Positions 25,877 through 34,032 of a stretch of DNA of 64,000 nt are shown here, piece after piece; the stretch's first letter is position 1; every line of letters begins with the position of its first letter. The position numbers and the translations under genes were made by a program. Source of the DNA: Arthrobacter sp. B0490 (GTDB taxonomy: Bacteria; Actinomycetota; Actinomycetes; Actinomycetales; Micrococcaceae); the NCBI RefSeq assembly GCF_002929355.1, contig NZ_PJIR01000005.1, positions 186,001-250,000 on the forward strand, read 5' to 3'. The notes below the pieces were generated by a model that had not been told where the DNA came from, ran no database searches, and was given only the letters and a program-made list of their open reading frames with translations.

Positions 25877-27037
25877 GTGACCCACTCCGCCCAGGGCTTC
25901 AACACCCGAGCCGTCCACGCCGGACAGACCCCCGATCCCACCACGGGAGCGGTGATCCCCGCGCTGTACCAGACCACCACGTTCGCGCAGGACGGCATCG
26001 GCAAGCTGCGCAACGGCTACGAGTACGGCCGGGGCGGCAACCCCACGCGGGACTCGCTGCAGGTGCAGATCGCTGCGCTCGAGGGCGGGCGGCATGCCTT
26101 CAGCTTCTCGTCCGGTCTCGCCGCGGAGGACGCCCTGATCCGCGCCGCACTCCGGCCGGGTGACCACATCGTGCTCGGCAATGACGCGTACGGCGGCACC
26201 TACCGCCTGATCGACCGGGTCCTGTCCGAGTGGGGCATCACCAACTCCGCCGTCGACATGGCCGACGCGGATGCCGTCAGGGCTGCCATCGCCGGGAACA
26301 ACACCAAAATGGTCTGGGTCGAGACACCGTCGAACCCGATGATGAAGATCACCGACATCGCCGCGACGGCGCAACTCGCGCACGACGCCGGGGCCCTCCT
26401 CGTCGTCGACAACACCTTCGCCTCGCCCTACCTGCAGCAACCGCTCACCTTCGGTGCGGACGTCGTCGTGCACTCGACCACCAAGTACATCGGCGGCCAC
26501 TCGGATGCCAGCGGTGGCGCCGTCGTCGTGGACGACGACGAGCTCGCCGAGAAGATTGGCTTCGTGCAGTTCGCCGTCGGCGCCGTCTCAGCACCGATGG
26601 AGGCCTGGCTGACGACGCGCGGCCTCAAGACCCTCGGGGTCCGCATGGACCGTCACTCCTCGAACGCGACGGCGATCGCCCGCTGGCTGCAGCAGCAGGA
26701 CGAGGTGGAGCGCGTCTTCTACCCAGGTCTGCCCGAGCATCCCGGCCACGATCTCGCTGCCGCGCAGATGAAGGATTTCGGCGGCATGATCTCCGTGACC
26801 TTCAAGGGTGGGGCGGAGGCCGCGAAGAAGGTTGCGGAGTCGACGCACGTCTTCCTGCTCGCGGAGTCCCTCGGCGGGATCGAGTCGCTGATGAACTACC
26901 CGTCCGACATGACGCACGCCTCGGTCAAGGGCACCGAACTGGCGGTCCCGGAGAACCTGATCCGCCTGTCCGTCGGCATCGAGGACATCGAGGACCTGAT
27001 CGGCGACCTCGAGCAGGCCATCTCGGCCCTGCGCTAG
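25877..27037 (+). CDS. metB: Cystathionine gamma-synthase (gamma-lyase type PLP enzyme)
   Basis: A 386-residue Cys/Met-metabolism PLP enzyme. It shows FNTRAVHAGQTPDPTTGAVI, the tetramer and PLP contacts YEYGRGGNPTRDSLQ, the PLP lysine in VVHSTTKYIGGHSDASGG and the closing SVGIEDIEDLIGDLEQA. The family includes cystathionine gamma-synthase and gamma-lyase, which are hard to separate by sequence; because it follows cystathionine beta-synthase, lyase activity to cysteine is equally likely. The GTG at 25877 follows CCAGGAGCATC. A terminator with a 12-bp stem follows the gene. Confidence 0.93.
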   Translation: MTHSAQGFNTRAVHAGQTPDPTTGAVIPALYQTTTFAQDGIGKLRNGYEYGRGGNPTRDSLQVQIAALEGGRHAFSFSSGLAAEDALIRAALRPGDHIVLGNDAYGGTYRLIDRVLSEWGITNSAVDMADADAVRAAIAGNNTKMVWVETPSNPMMKITDIAATAQLAHDAGALLVVDNTFASPYLQQPLTFGADVVVHSTTKYIGGHSDASGGAVVVDDDELAEKIGFVQFAVGAVSAPMEAWLTTRGLKTLGVRMDRHSSNATAIARWLQQQDEVERVFYPGLPEHPGHDLAAAQMKDFGGMISVTFKGGAEAAKKVAESTHVFLLAESLGGIESLMNYPSDMTHASVKGTELAVPENLIRLSVGIEDIEDLIGDLEQAISALR

Positions 27038-27046
27038 CACTCCACG

Positions 27047-27081
27047 ACGGAAGGCCCCCCTCATCGGGAGGGGCCTTCCGT
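27047..27081 (+). terminator. Terminator after metB
   Basis: A 12-bp stem, ACGGAAGGCCCC paired with its complement, extended by a few imperfect pairs around an ATCG loop, 10 bp after the stop codon. Confidence 0.82.
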
Positions 27082-27151
27082 GTGCCTCGGGACTGTTCCG
27101 AGCCGGTGTGTCGGGGGTGCACGCCGAAACCCCGCCGTACCGCGTGGTGGT

Positions 27152-27314
27152 GCCGCCGCGCCGGGCGTCCGGACCCGGGGCAACGCCCCCGCGGACCTGT
27201 GCCGCCGCGCCGGGCGTCCGGACCCGGGGCAACGCCCCCGCGGACCTGTGCCGCCGCGCCGGGTGTCCGGACCCGGGGCAACGCCCCCGCGGACCTGTGC
27301 CGCCGCGCCGGGTG
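27152..27314. repeat. 49-bp minisatellite array A (about 3.3 copies)
   Basis: Copies begin at 27152, 27201 and 27250, exactly 49 bp apart, with a partial fourth from 27299; they differ at one or two bases. The unit contains GCCGCGCCGGG, CCGGACCCGGGG and CCCCCGCGGACC, so it is almost pure G+C. The period is not a multiple of three, so it is not a coding repeat. There are no unique spacers. A related array with the same period lies beyond the sulfatase gene at 29087. Confidence 0.92.
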
Positions 27315-27333
27315 CCTCCGACCGCGCCGGGCG

Positions 27334-28890
27334 CTACCGGGCGGTGTCCTCGCCGGCCCAGGCCTCGCCGTAGAACTGAGGGGAGTTCGAGTTCAGCAGT
27401 TCGGCATAGTCGTCCTGCCCCAGCGCCTGCGCCGAACTCTCCGGGATCTCCGGGGTGAATACGGAGACGCCCAGCCCGGCTTCATGGTTCGTCAGCGTCA
27501 GACCCGCGGCCTCCAGGATCGTGGGATACATGTTCAGCTGGTCCACGCCGGGGCGCAGCGTGCTGTTCCTGTCCGCACCCGGCACCCAGATCCGATTGAA
27601 GATGGTGCGGTTGTCGTTGTCGTCCAGTTGCTCGTGGAAGGCGTCACCGGCGCTCATGTGCTTGAGGTGGTCGCCCATGATCACCACGGCGGTGTCCTCG
27701 AGGTAACCCTTCTCCTCCATGTGGTCCACGAAACCGGCCACCTGCGTCATCGAGCAGGCGAACACGGATGTCACCTCGTTCTGCGTATCGACGTTGCAGT
27801 AGTCGAAGACGTGAACCGGCTCGTGGGTGTCCAGCGTCAGCATGGAGAGGTTGAACGGCTGCCCGGTCCGCTCCGCCTCGGCGTGCAGCTCGTCGATCTC
27901 GTCCTTCGCATAGGCCATGAGGCGTTCGTCGCTGAGGCCCCAGTCGCTGCGGAAGTTCTCCAGCGGTTCGCCGGCAGCACGCCAGTCGGAGAGGTCCTTC
28001 ATCTCTGCGTACCCGTGGGTGCTGAGGAAACTGTCCTTCCCCGCGAAGGAGGCATTGGCGCCACCGAGGAAGACGCTCCTGTAGCCGTGCTCGCCCAGGA
28101 CGTCGCCCAGGCAGGTGGACCCTCCGAGGTAGGTGTCGACGTCGCCGTCGAGCTCGTCGTCGGTGCCGCTGCTCGACGTGGTGCCCTTGCCCTTCAGCGG
28201 GACGCCGCACTGCGTCGAGGTGAGACCGGCCATCGTCCAGCCGCCGCCCTTGTACTGCTGGAGACCGTCCACGCTCTGCCAGCCGTCCGCGGCCTTCGTG
28301 ACCTCCTTCAGCGGGACGAACGCGTCCTTCTCGAAGAGCTGGTCGTCCGCGAGGGTGGCCTCGCCGGACTCGAGGTAGATGAGTACCAGGTTGCGCTTGT
28401 ACTGATCGCTGGCGACGGTGGGTTCCACGTGGAAGTTGCCCAGCTCGTACTCGGAGTTCGCAGCCTTGATGTAGTCCCCTACGCCCACCGCTGTGGCGAA
28501 GGCCGTGGTACCGCCGACGACCACGGTGGCGACAAGGGCGGTGGAGACGCTGCGCATCATCCACTGCTTGCGCCGGGTGCGCCCGCTGTCGCCGTCGCGG
28601 CGGCGCTTGCGGCGCCGGACGTACTGCCACGAGGCGATCCCGGCCGTGAGGAGCGGGGGAGCGACGCCGACCGCCAGGATGCCGATCCAGACGATCGCTC
28701 CGCCCCCACCGTCGGTCTCCACGGACATGAGGTTGAGGAGCATCTGGCCGACGGAGATCTCGCCCCAGTAGAAACGGATGCCGACGGCGGCGATGAGCGA
28801 CGCGAGCCCCGCCCAGATGAGGACATAGATCAGGACGTACCCCATGACGACGCCGACCCGTCGGGTCACGTGACGAATCCGGCCTGACAT
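27334..28890 (-). CDS. Membrane sulfatase / phosphoglycerol transferase (OpgB/LTA-synthase-like)
   Basis: A 518-residue membrane protein with three N-terminal membrane segments (residues 13-37, 65-88 and 112-135) and an extracytoplasmic alkaline-phosphatase-superfamily domain. Metal and catalytic residues: YLESGEATLAD (Glu), GGGWTMAGLTSTQCGVPL with the candidate Thr nucleophile near residue 215, and MGDHLKHMSAG (Asp, His) near residue 410. That layout is like OpgB phosphoglycerol transferase and, more distantly, lipoteichoic acid synthase, so transfer of phosphoglycerol or phosphoethanolamine to an envelope glycan is likely. Its ribosome binding site is in the arm of a hairpin and it is flanked by minisatellites. 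Confidence 0.82.
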   Translation of the reverse strand: MSGRIRHVTRRVGVVMGYVLIYVLIWAGLASLIAAVGIRFYWGEISVGQMLLNLMSVETDGGGGAIVWIGILAVGVAPPLLTAGIASWQYVRRRKRRRDGDSGRTRRKQWMMRSVSTALVATVVVGGTTAFATAVGVGDYIKAANSEYELGNFHVEPTVASDQYKRNLVLIYLESGEATLADDQLFEKDAFVPLKEVTKAADGWQSVDGLQQYKGGGWTMAGLTSTQCGVPLKGKGTTSSSGTDDELDGDVDTYLGGSTCLGDVLGEHGYRSVFLGGANASFAGKDSFLSTHGYAEMKDLSDWRAAGEPLENFRSDWGLSDERLMAYAKDEIDELHAEAERTGQPFNLSMLTLDTHEPVHVFDYCNVDTQNEVTSVFACSMTQVAGFVDHMEEKGYLEDTAVVIMGDHLKHMSAGDAFHEQLDDNDNRTIFNRIWVPGADRNSTLRPGVDQLNMYPTILEAAGLTLTNHEAGLGVSVFTPEIPESSAQALGQDDYAELLNSNSPQFYGEAWAGEDTAR

Positions 28891-28895
28891 GGCAA

Positions 28896-28913
28896 CACCT
28901 CGCGTTCGAGGTG
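28896..28913 (-). promoter_or_regulatory. Hairpin that hides the ribosome binding site of the sulfatase gene
   Basis: On the minus strand CACCTCG, an AACG loop and CGAGGTG form a perfect 7-bp stem. Its right arm contains the Shine-Dalgarno GAGGTG, which lies 5 nt before the ATG at 28890. When folded, ribosome access would be blocked, so translation is probably controlled by temperature, a protein or the upstream sequence. Confidence 0.7.
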
Positions 28914-28966
28914 CCCGCGTCTTCGCCGAACACCCTTGACATACGACCCGGTCCCGGGACGCTAGA

Positions 28967-28995
28967 AGCCTAGTGCCGCAACTTTACCCGTTCAA
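28967..28995 (-). promoter_or_regulatory. Promoter of the sulfatase gene
   Basis: -35 TTGAAC (28990-28995), a 17-nt spacer and -10 TAGGCT (28967-28972), about 77 nt before the ATG. The spacing matches the housekeeping sigma factor. Confidence 0.7.
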
Positions 28996-29086
28996 GACCG
29001 GTTCACCTGTCAGACACCCTCCGTTCATCGCAGCGGGCCGTGTACCCTGAGCGCCGATCGGTATGGCGGCGGCCCGTTGTCGGACA

Positions 29087-29283
29087 GCCGCGCCGGGTGC
29101 TCAGGTCCGGGGGGAAGGTGCCGCGGGTGTGGGCGGCCGCGCCGGGTGCTCAGGTCCGGGGGGGAAGGTGCCGCGGGTGTGGGCGGCCGCGCCGGGTGCT
29201 CAGGTCCGGGGGGAAGGTGCCGCGGGTATGGGCAGCCGCGCCGGGTGTGCAGGCCCGGCGCTCAGGTCCGGTGCTCAGGTCCG
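29087..29283. repeat. 49-bp minisatellite array B (about 3.5 copies)
   Basis: Copies starting GCCGCGCCGGGTGCTCAGG begin at 29087, 29136, 29186 and 29235 (49, 50 and 49 bp apart); the last is degenerate and breaks into short GCTCAGGTCCG duplications. When aligned with array A from the shared start, about two thirds of positions agree, including GCCGCGCCGGG and the run GGGG at the same offset. The array lies between the divergent sulfatase promoter and the end of the convergent membrane protein gene. In the 396 bp from 28891 to 29286 there is no gene. Confidence 0.92.
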
Positions 29284-29286
29284 AAG

Positions 29287-29712
29287 CTAGCGGGACCCCG
29301 GCAGCCGGAACCGCTTCTTCGCCTTCGGCTGCGTCAGCTGGAAGTAGTCGCTGCTCTGCGGCAGCCACATGAGCAGGACGGCGACCAGCATCGCACCCGC
29401 GATCAGGGACAGCCCGGGCGTCCCGCGGACGACGATGGGCACTCCCACGATGATCCCGATGGTGCTCAGCACCTCCCGCGCACTCCTCCTGCCCCGCCGC
29501 AGCGGGAGCAGGAGGAGCAGCTGCAGGACGGCGAGTGCCCCGAAGAGCGCACCGAGCCCGATGAAGCCGGCCCGCTCGAGATCCTGCACCGCGGCCGACG
29601 TGATGAAGGTTGCCGACGCGACGAGCAGCAGTACGGCGATGACGAGCCACAGGACGATCGCCGCACGCAGCGTGAAGGGTCGGGGCGGCAGGCTGTTCGT
29701 GCGGGGTCTCAT
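29287..29712 (-). CDS. Small integral membrane protein of unknown function
   Basis: A 141-residue protein with four hydrophobic segments (about residues 16-38, 48-70, 83-100 and 103-120), an arginine-rich loop LPLRRGRRSAR after the second and a basic C-terminus KAKKRFRLPGSR. It has no enzymatic motif and I recognise no family. The start ATG (29710-29712) is 12 bp after the stop of the amidohydrolase gene, so the two are co-transcribed. Its 3' end touches minisatellite array B. Confidence 0.7.
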   Translation of the reverse strand: MRPRTNSLPPRPFTLRAAIVLWLVIAVLLLVASATFITSAAVQDLERAGFIGLGALFGALAVLQLLLLLPLRRGRRSAREVLSTIGIIVGVPIVVRGTPGLSLIAGAMLVAVLLMWLPQSSDYFQLTQPKAKKRFRLPGSR

Positions 29713-29724
29713 CGGGCGGTCGGC

Positions 29725-30930
29725 CTAGCCCCGGGGAGCGACGGTGCCGCTGGAGGTCTCGGTGTCGTAGGAGTAGACCTCCGTGCCGCCGATCCACACC
29801 TGCAAGGCGCGCTGCATGACGTCGAGCGGGTCACCGCTCCACAGCACCAGGTCCGCGTCCTTGCCGACGGCGAGCGAGCCGAGACGATCAGCGAGCCCGA
29901 GGACCTTCGCCGGGTTGATGGTGATGGAGCGCAGCGCCGTCTCGCGGTCCAGGCCCTCCTTGATCGCGAGCGTGGCCTGGTGCACGAGGAAGTTGATCGG
30001 GATGACGGGGTGGTCGGTGATGATCGAGATCTCCACGCCTGCCCGGGCGAGCTTGCCGGGGTTGGCGATGGAGCGGCCGCGCAGCTCCACCTTCGACTTG
30101 GTGGTGAAGAGCGGCCCGATCAGGACGGGGGTGCCGCGTTCCGCCAGGACGTCCCCGAGCAGGTGCGCCTCGGTGCCGTGGTCGAGCACGAGGTCGTACC
30201 CGAACTCGTCGGCGAGCCGGAGGGCTGTCGCGATGTCGTCCGCGCGATGTGCGTGCTGACGCCAGGGGATCTCCCGGCGCAGGACCATGGCGAGGGCCTC
30301 GAGGTGCGGATCGCGCGCGTTCTCGTCCGCCTTGCCCATGTAGTTCTGCGCCTTCATGAACGCCTCGCGGATGACGAGCGCGGTGCCGAGGCGTGTGGAC
30401 GGCATCTTGCCCTTGCCGCCGTACACGCGCTTCGGGTTCTCGCCGAGCGCCGACTTCAGTCCGCTGGGGGAGCGCAGCACCATCTCCTCGAGGTAGCGGC
30501 CGTGCGTGTGGAGAGCGACGGCGAGGCCACCGATGGGGTTGCCGGAACCGGGATTCACGTTGACCGTGGTCACGCCGCCCGCGAGGGCGTCGTCGAACCC
30601 CGGGTCGTACGGGTTGATGGCGTCGATCGCCCGGACGCCGGCCGTGTTCGGTTCGGTCATCTCGTTGGTGTCGTCGCCGGCCGTGCCCTCGCCCTCCTCG
30701 TGCGTGCCGAGGTGGACGTGTGCGTCGACGAAGCCCGGGAGCAGCCACTTGCCGCCGGCGTCGACGACCGTCGCGCCGTCGGGCACCCCGACCGAGGCGC
30801 CGAGGGCCGTGATGCGACCGTCCTGGACGACGACGGTGCCGTCGAAGGGCTCGCCGTCGATCGGGACGACGTGCGCGTTGGTGATGGCGGTGATGGAAGC
30901 GGGAGGGGTGTTTCCGCTGGGGGATGGCAT
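29725..30930 (-). CDS. Amidohydrolase (imidazolonepropionase/dihydroorotase-like superfamily)
   Basis: A 401-residue amidohydrolase. The metal motif WLLPGFVDAHVHLGTHEEGEG is near residue 60, with further ligands in VLDHGTEAHLLGD, ISIITDHPVIP (Asp and His) and a C-terminal urease-like sandwich GKDADLVLWSGDPLD. The sequence resembles the imidazolonepropionase-like group often annotated only as amidohydrolase; the substrate is unknown and no histidine-degradation genes are near. Cytoplasmic. The ATG 30930 was chosen from family length; ribosome binding site AAAGG is rather far (11 nt). It is the first gene of an operon with the small membrane protein. Confidence 0.82.
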   Translation of the reverse strand: MPSPSGNTPPASITAITNAHVVPIDGEPFDGTVVVQDGRITALGASVGVPDGATVVDAGGKWLLPGFVDAHVHLGTHEEGEGTAGDDTNEMTEPNTAGVRAIDAINPYDPGFDDALAGGVTTVNVNPGSGNPIGGLAVALHTHGRYLEEMVLRSPSGLKSALGENPKRVYGGKGKMPSTRLGTALVIREAFMKAQNYMGKADENARDPHLEALAMVLRREIPWRQHAHRADDIATALRLADEFGYDLVLDHGTEAHLLGDVLAERGTPVLIGPLFTTKSKVELRGRSIANPGKLARAGVEISIITDHPVIPINFLVHQATLAIKEGLDRETALRSITINPAKVLGLADRLGSLAVGKDADLVLWSGDPLDVMQRALQVWIGGTEVYSYDTETSSGTVAPRG

Positions 30931-31007
30931 CGGTGCACGGGCCTTTCGAAGGAGAGCGGGGTGATTTCCAACATACCCGTACGCGGGCGACACCCCGGGG
31001 CCGTGCC

Positions 31008-31013
31008 TACACT
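31008..31013 (+). promoter_or_regulatory. -10 box before the GT87-histidine kinase-regulator operon
   Basis: TACACT, about 60 nt before the ribosome binding site GGAAGGAA of the GT87 gene. Confidence 0.45.
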
Positions 31014-31075
31014 GGATGAGCCGTTCCCGGGCCACTCGCGTCCGGCGCACGAACCACGCCCTTCGGAAGGAAAGC

Positions 31076-32431
31076 ATGAGCCAGCGCAGTAGCCCGGCGA
31101 TGGTCCGGGCGCTGGCCCTCGTCGCCTCGGTGGTGGTGGCCGCGGCACTGGCCCTCTGGGCGTTCACGTGGGCCGACTTCATCGGCCTCGACTTCCGGGT
31201 CTACCGCATGGGCGGACAGTCCGTGGTCGACGGCGACGGTTCCCTCTACACGCGGTCCTTCGGCGAGGGCAAGGGTTCGCTCCTGTTCACCTATCCGCCG
31301 TTCGCGGCCCTGGCCTTCACCGTCCTGACGCTCGTGAGCGCGGAGACCGGGGCCATCCTCTTCGTGGGCGTGTCGGTGCTCATCGCGGCCGCGACGTCCC
31401 TGCTCGCCACCCGGTACCTCGGGGGCTTCCGGAGCCTGCAAGGCGTGGTCACCCACCCGACGGCGCTGCCCCTCGCCATCGCCGGCACGGGCCTGGTCTG
31501 CCTGCTCGGCCCGTGGCGCGAGACGATGGCGTTCTCGCAGGTCAACATCCTGCTCTTCGCGATGATCGCCGCGGACCTGCTCTCGGGACCGCACCGCCGG
31601 ATGCCGACCGGCCTGCTGACGGGCATCGCCGCCGGCGTGAAGCTGACGCCCCTGGTCTTCGGCCTGTACTTCCTCGTGCGCGGCGAGTGGAAGCAGCTGT
31701 TCACCATGGCAGCCGGATTCTTCGGGACCATCGCGCTCGGGTTCCTCCTCCTCCCGGCGGAATCGACGACGTACTGGCTGCAGATGCTCCGCGACACCGG
31801 GCGGATCGGCGGCGAAGGCTATGTGGACAACCTGTCGGTCCGCGGGGCCATCCTCCATTTCCTGGGTCCGGACTTCCCCTCCACCGTCCCGTGGCTCGTC
31901 GTCTCCCTCCTGCTCGTCGCCGCCACGTCCTATGTCATCCGGGCGTCCGCGCGCCGGCGGGACCGCTTCCTGCCGATGGCCATGACGTCGCTGCTCATGC
32001 TCCTCATCTCACCCATCTCGTGGTCGCACCACTGGGTCTGGATCGTCGTCGTCCTGGCGGTCCTCGCCGGTCAGGCCGCGGGGCTGCCCGCCGGTCTGCG
32101 GGCCTACCGGACGACGGCGGCCGTCCTCTTCGTGGTCACCCTCCTGGTCTTCATCTACTCGCCGAAGTCGATCGGCCTGCTGTTCGGTGCCGAGGACCTC
32201 GACTCGCAGCTGACCACCGGGTGGCTCATGGCCTCCAGCGCCGGCGTGTTCTGCGCCCTCGCCATCACGGTCTTCTGGGTCCTCCTGTCACGGACCCTGC
32301 AGCGGGCCGGGGGTGCCGCGGGCGGGCAGGTGCAGGAACCCGACCACGCCGTCGGCCGGAGGGGGAACGCCCGGACCGGAGCGACAGCCGGTCTGCTGCC
32401 CGACGCCGCCCCCGGCGCGCGCAACCGCTGA
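31076..32431 (+). CDS. GT87-family (PimE/DUF2029-like) polyprenol-phosphate mannosyltransferase
   Basis: A 451-residue membrane protein of about ten helices with the GT87 pattern: FIGLDFRVYRMGGQSVVDGDGSLYT in the first outer loop (Asp as catalytic base), FTYPPFAALAF, FSQVNILLFAMIAADLL and ISPISWSHHWVWIVVVL. These transfer mannose or arabinose from a polyprenyl-phosphate sugar donor to cell-envelope glycolipids such as phosphatidylinositol mannosides. The ATG at 31076 follows GGAAGGAAAGC. The stop shares a base with the next start (TGATG), so the kinase is translationally coupled to it, an odd partnership of envelope enzyme and sensor. Confidence 0.85.
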   Translation: MSQRSSPAMVRALALVASVVVAAALALWAFTWADFIGLDFRVYRMGGQSVVDGDGSLYTRSFGEGKGSLLFTYPPFAALAFTVLTLVSAETGAILFVGVSVLIAAATSLLATRYLGGFRSLQGVVTHPTALPLAIAGTGLVCLLGPWRETMAFSQVNILLFAMIAADLLSGPHRRMPTGLLTGIAAGVKLTPLVFGLYFLVRGEWKQLFTMAAGFFGTIALGFLLLPAESTTYWLQMLRDTGRIGGEGYVDNLSVRGAILHFLGPDFPSTVPWLVVSLLLVAATSYVIRASARRRDRFLPMAMTSLLMLLISPISWSHHWVWIVVVLAVLAGQAAGLPAGLRAYRTTAAVLFVVTLLVFIYSPKSIGLLFGAEDLDSQLTTGWLMASSAGVFCALAITVFWVLLSRTLQRAGGAAGGQVQEPDHAVGRRGNARTGATAGLLPDAAPGARNR

Positions 32432-34032
32432 TGGCCGCCGCGTCCCGGCGCACCCTCGCAGCTCCTGTCGGCCGTCCGCGCGTCGTCGCGGGCTGTGCGG
32501 TCGCGCTGGTCCTGCCACCGCTGCTCGAGGCGGCCGTGTTCACGGTGGGGAATTCGCTGCTCGCCGTCGACGTCCTCTTCCAGCTCGCCGGCGTGATCGC
32601 CGTCGCGCTGATCGGAGGCCTCTGGCCCGCGCTGCTGGCCGCCCTGTGGAGCAGCATCATCCTGAACTACACCTCGACGGAGCCCTTCGGTTCCCTCGAG
32701 ATCTCGGACCCCGCGAACGTGATCACGGTCCTGATCTTCATCACCGTCGCGGTCACGGTGTCGCTCGTCGTCGGGCTCTCGGCCCGGAGGTCGCGCGAGG
32801 CGGTCCTCGCACAGCAGGAGGCCGCGCTGCTCGGCGAGCTGGCGCGTGGAGTGCTCGCCGAGGAGGACACCCTGCAGGGGTTCCTGCGCCACGTCCAGGT
32901 CCAGTTCGACGTCGAGGCGGTGGCCCTGTTCGGGCCGGCCGGGTCGGGGGCCGGTGCTGCAGCGGGCGAGCCGCCGGCCGGTGTGACAGCCCGTGAGCGC
33001 AAGGCCCTCGCCGTGCGCACCCACCCGGTCACGGACGGTGCCGCCGGATCGCGGGATGCGGCAGGCCCTCGACGGGTGGCACCACAGGCGGTGCGCCCCG
33101 GCACGGGAGGGCCGCACGGATGCCGGACGACTGCCACGGACGGCTGGACGGCGGATCGCGCCACGGTGGTGGAGGCGGTCGACGGCGAGTTCTCCCTCGC
33201 GCTGTACGGGCGCCAGCTGACGGCGCGGGAGCGCGGCCTCCTGACCGCGTTCTCAGGCCAGTTGCGCTCCATGCTCCAGCGGGAGGAACTCCTGGCGAGC
33301 ACCCGGACCAACCGGCGGCTCGTGGAGGGCAACGTCATGCGTACGGCGATCCTGCGCTCGGTGTCCCACGACCTCCGCACGCCACTGGCGGGCATCAAGC
33401 TCGCGGTGAGCAGCCTCCGGCAGTCCGATGTCAGCTTCTCCCAGGAGGACGAGGCCGAACTGCTGAAGACCATCGAGGACTATTCCGACAGGCTCGACGC
33501 GCTCGTGAACAACCTCCTCGACATGTCGCGCATCACCGGTGATGCCGTGAACGCCCATGTGCGGCCGCTGAAATGGATCGACGTCGTCGGGCCCGCCCTC
33601 GCCAATGTGACCGAGGACCGGGTGCGCGTCGTCATCCCGCCGAACCTGCCCGCGATCGAGGCGGATCCGGGCCTGCTGGAGCGCGTACTCGCGAACATCG
33701 TGGAGAACGCGGTGAAGTACGCCCCCGACGCGCCGATCGAGGTCACCGCGTCCATCGGCGGCACGGGCAGGGCGCTCATCCACGGGTTCCCGGCGAGCGA
33801 GCTGCGCGTGATCGACCACGGCCGCGGTGTGTCCCGGGACGACGTCGACGCCATGTTCCGCCCGTTCCAGCGCCTCGACGACGCCCCGTCGGGCGCGGGC
33901 GTGGGCCTCGGCCTCGCCGTGGCCAAGGGCTTCACCGAGGTGATGGGCGGGGTGCTCGACGCGGAGCAGACACCGGGCGGCGGGCTGACCCTCGTGATCC
34001 GCCTGCCCATCTCCACGGGAGCCGGCCAGTGA
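32431..34032 (+). CDS. Sensor histidine kinase, KdpD-like (DUF4118)
   Basis: A 533-residue membrane kinase. The N-terminus has four transmembrane helices of the DUF4118 type (about residues 15-115), then a GAF-like region with a low-complexity stretch (residues 185-240), and the kinase core: H-box SVSHDLRTPLAGIKLAVSSLR near residue 312, N-box ANIVENAVKYAPD, and G-boxes VIDHGRGVSRDD and GAGVGLGLAVAKGF. It resembles the C-terminal half of KdpD and lacks the N-terminal KdpD and USP domains. It is coupled (TGATG) to the GT87 gene and (GTGA) to the regulator. No kdpFABC is nearby, so potassium sensing is only a guess. Confidence 0.88.
   Translation: MAAASRRTLAAPVGRPRVVAGCAVALVLPPLLEAAVFTVGNSLLAVDVLFQLAGVIAVALIGGLWPALLAALWSSIILNYTSTEPFGSLEISDPANVITVLIFITVAVTVSLVVGLSARRSREAVLAQQEAALLGELARGVLAEEDTLQGFLRHVQVQFDVEAVALFGPAGSGAGAAAGEPPAGVTARERKALAVRTHPVTDGAAGSRDAAGPRRVAPQAVRPGTGGPHGCRTTATDGWTADRATVVEAVDGEFSLALYGRQLTARERGLLTAFSGQLRSMLQREELLASTRTNRRLVEGNVMRTAILRSVSHDLRTPLAGIKLAVSSLRQSDVSFSQEDEAELLKTIEDYSDRLDALVNNLLDMSRITGDAVNAHVRPLKWIDVVGPALANVTEDRVRVVIPPNLPAIEADPGLLERVLANIVENAVKYAPDAPIEVTASIGGTGRALIHGFPASELRVIDHGRGVSRDDVDAMFRPFQRLDDAPSGAGVGLGLAVAKGFTEVMGGVLDAEQTPGGGLTLVIRLPISTGAGQ

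Noticed and set aside
26230-28887. Very long plus-strand open frame (885 codons) covering metB and the sulfatase gene
   Set aside because: Its translation is Arg/Gly/His-rich with no domain, and both real genes in other frames or strands have clear motifs. Long antisense frames are common in DNA of this GC content.
27152-29283. Possible CRISPR array in the GC-rich repeats
   Set aside because: The repeats are head to tail with no unique spacers, and no cas gene is in the window.
31168-32430. Alternate plus-strand frame that runs through the GT87 gene into the histidine kinase frame
   Set aside because: Only the part from ATG 32431 has family motifs; the upstream part is a shifted reading of the GT87 gene.
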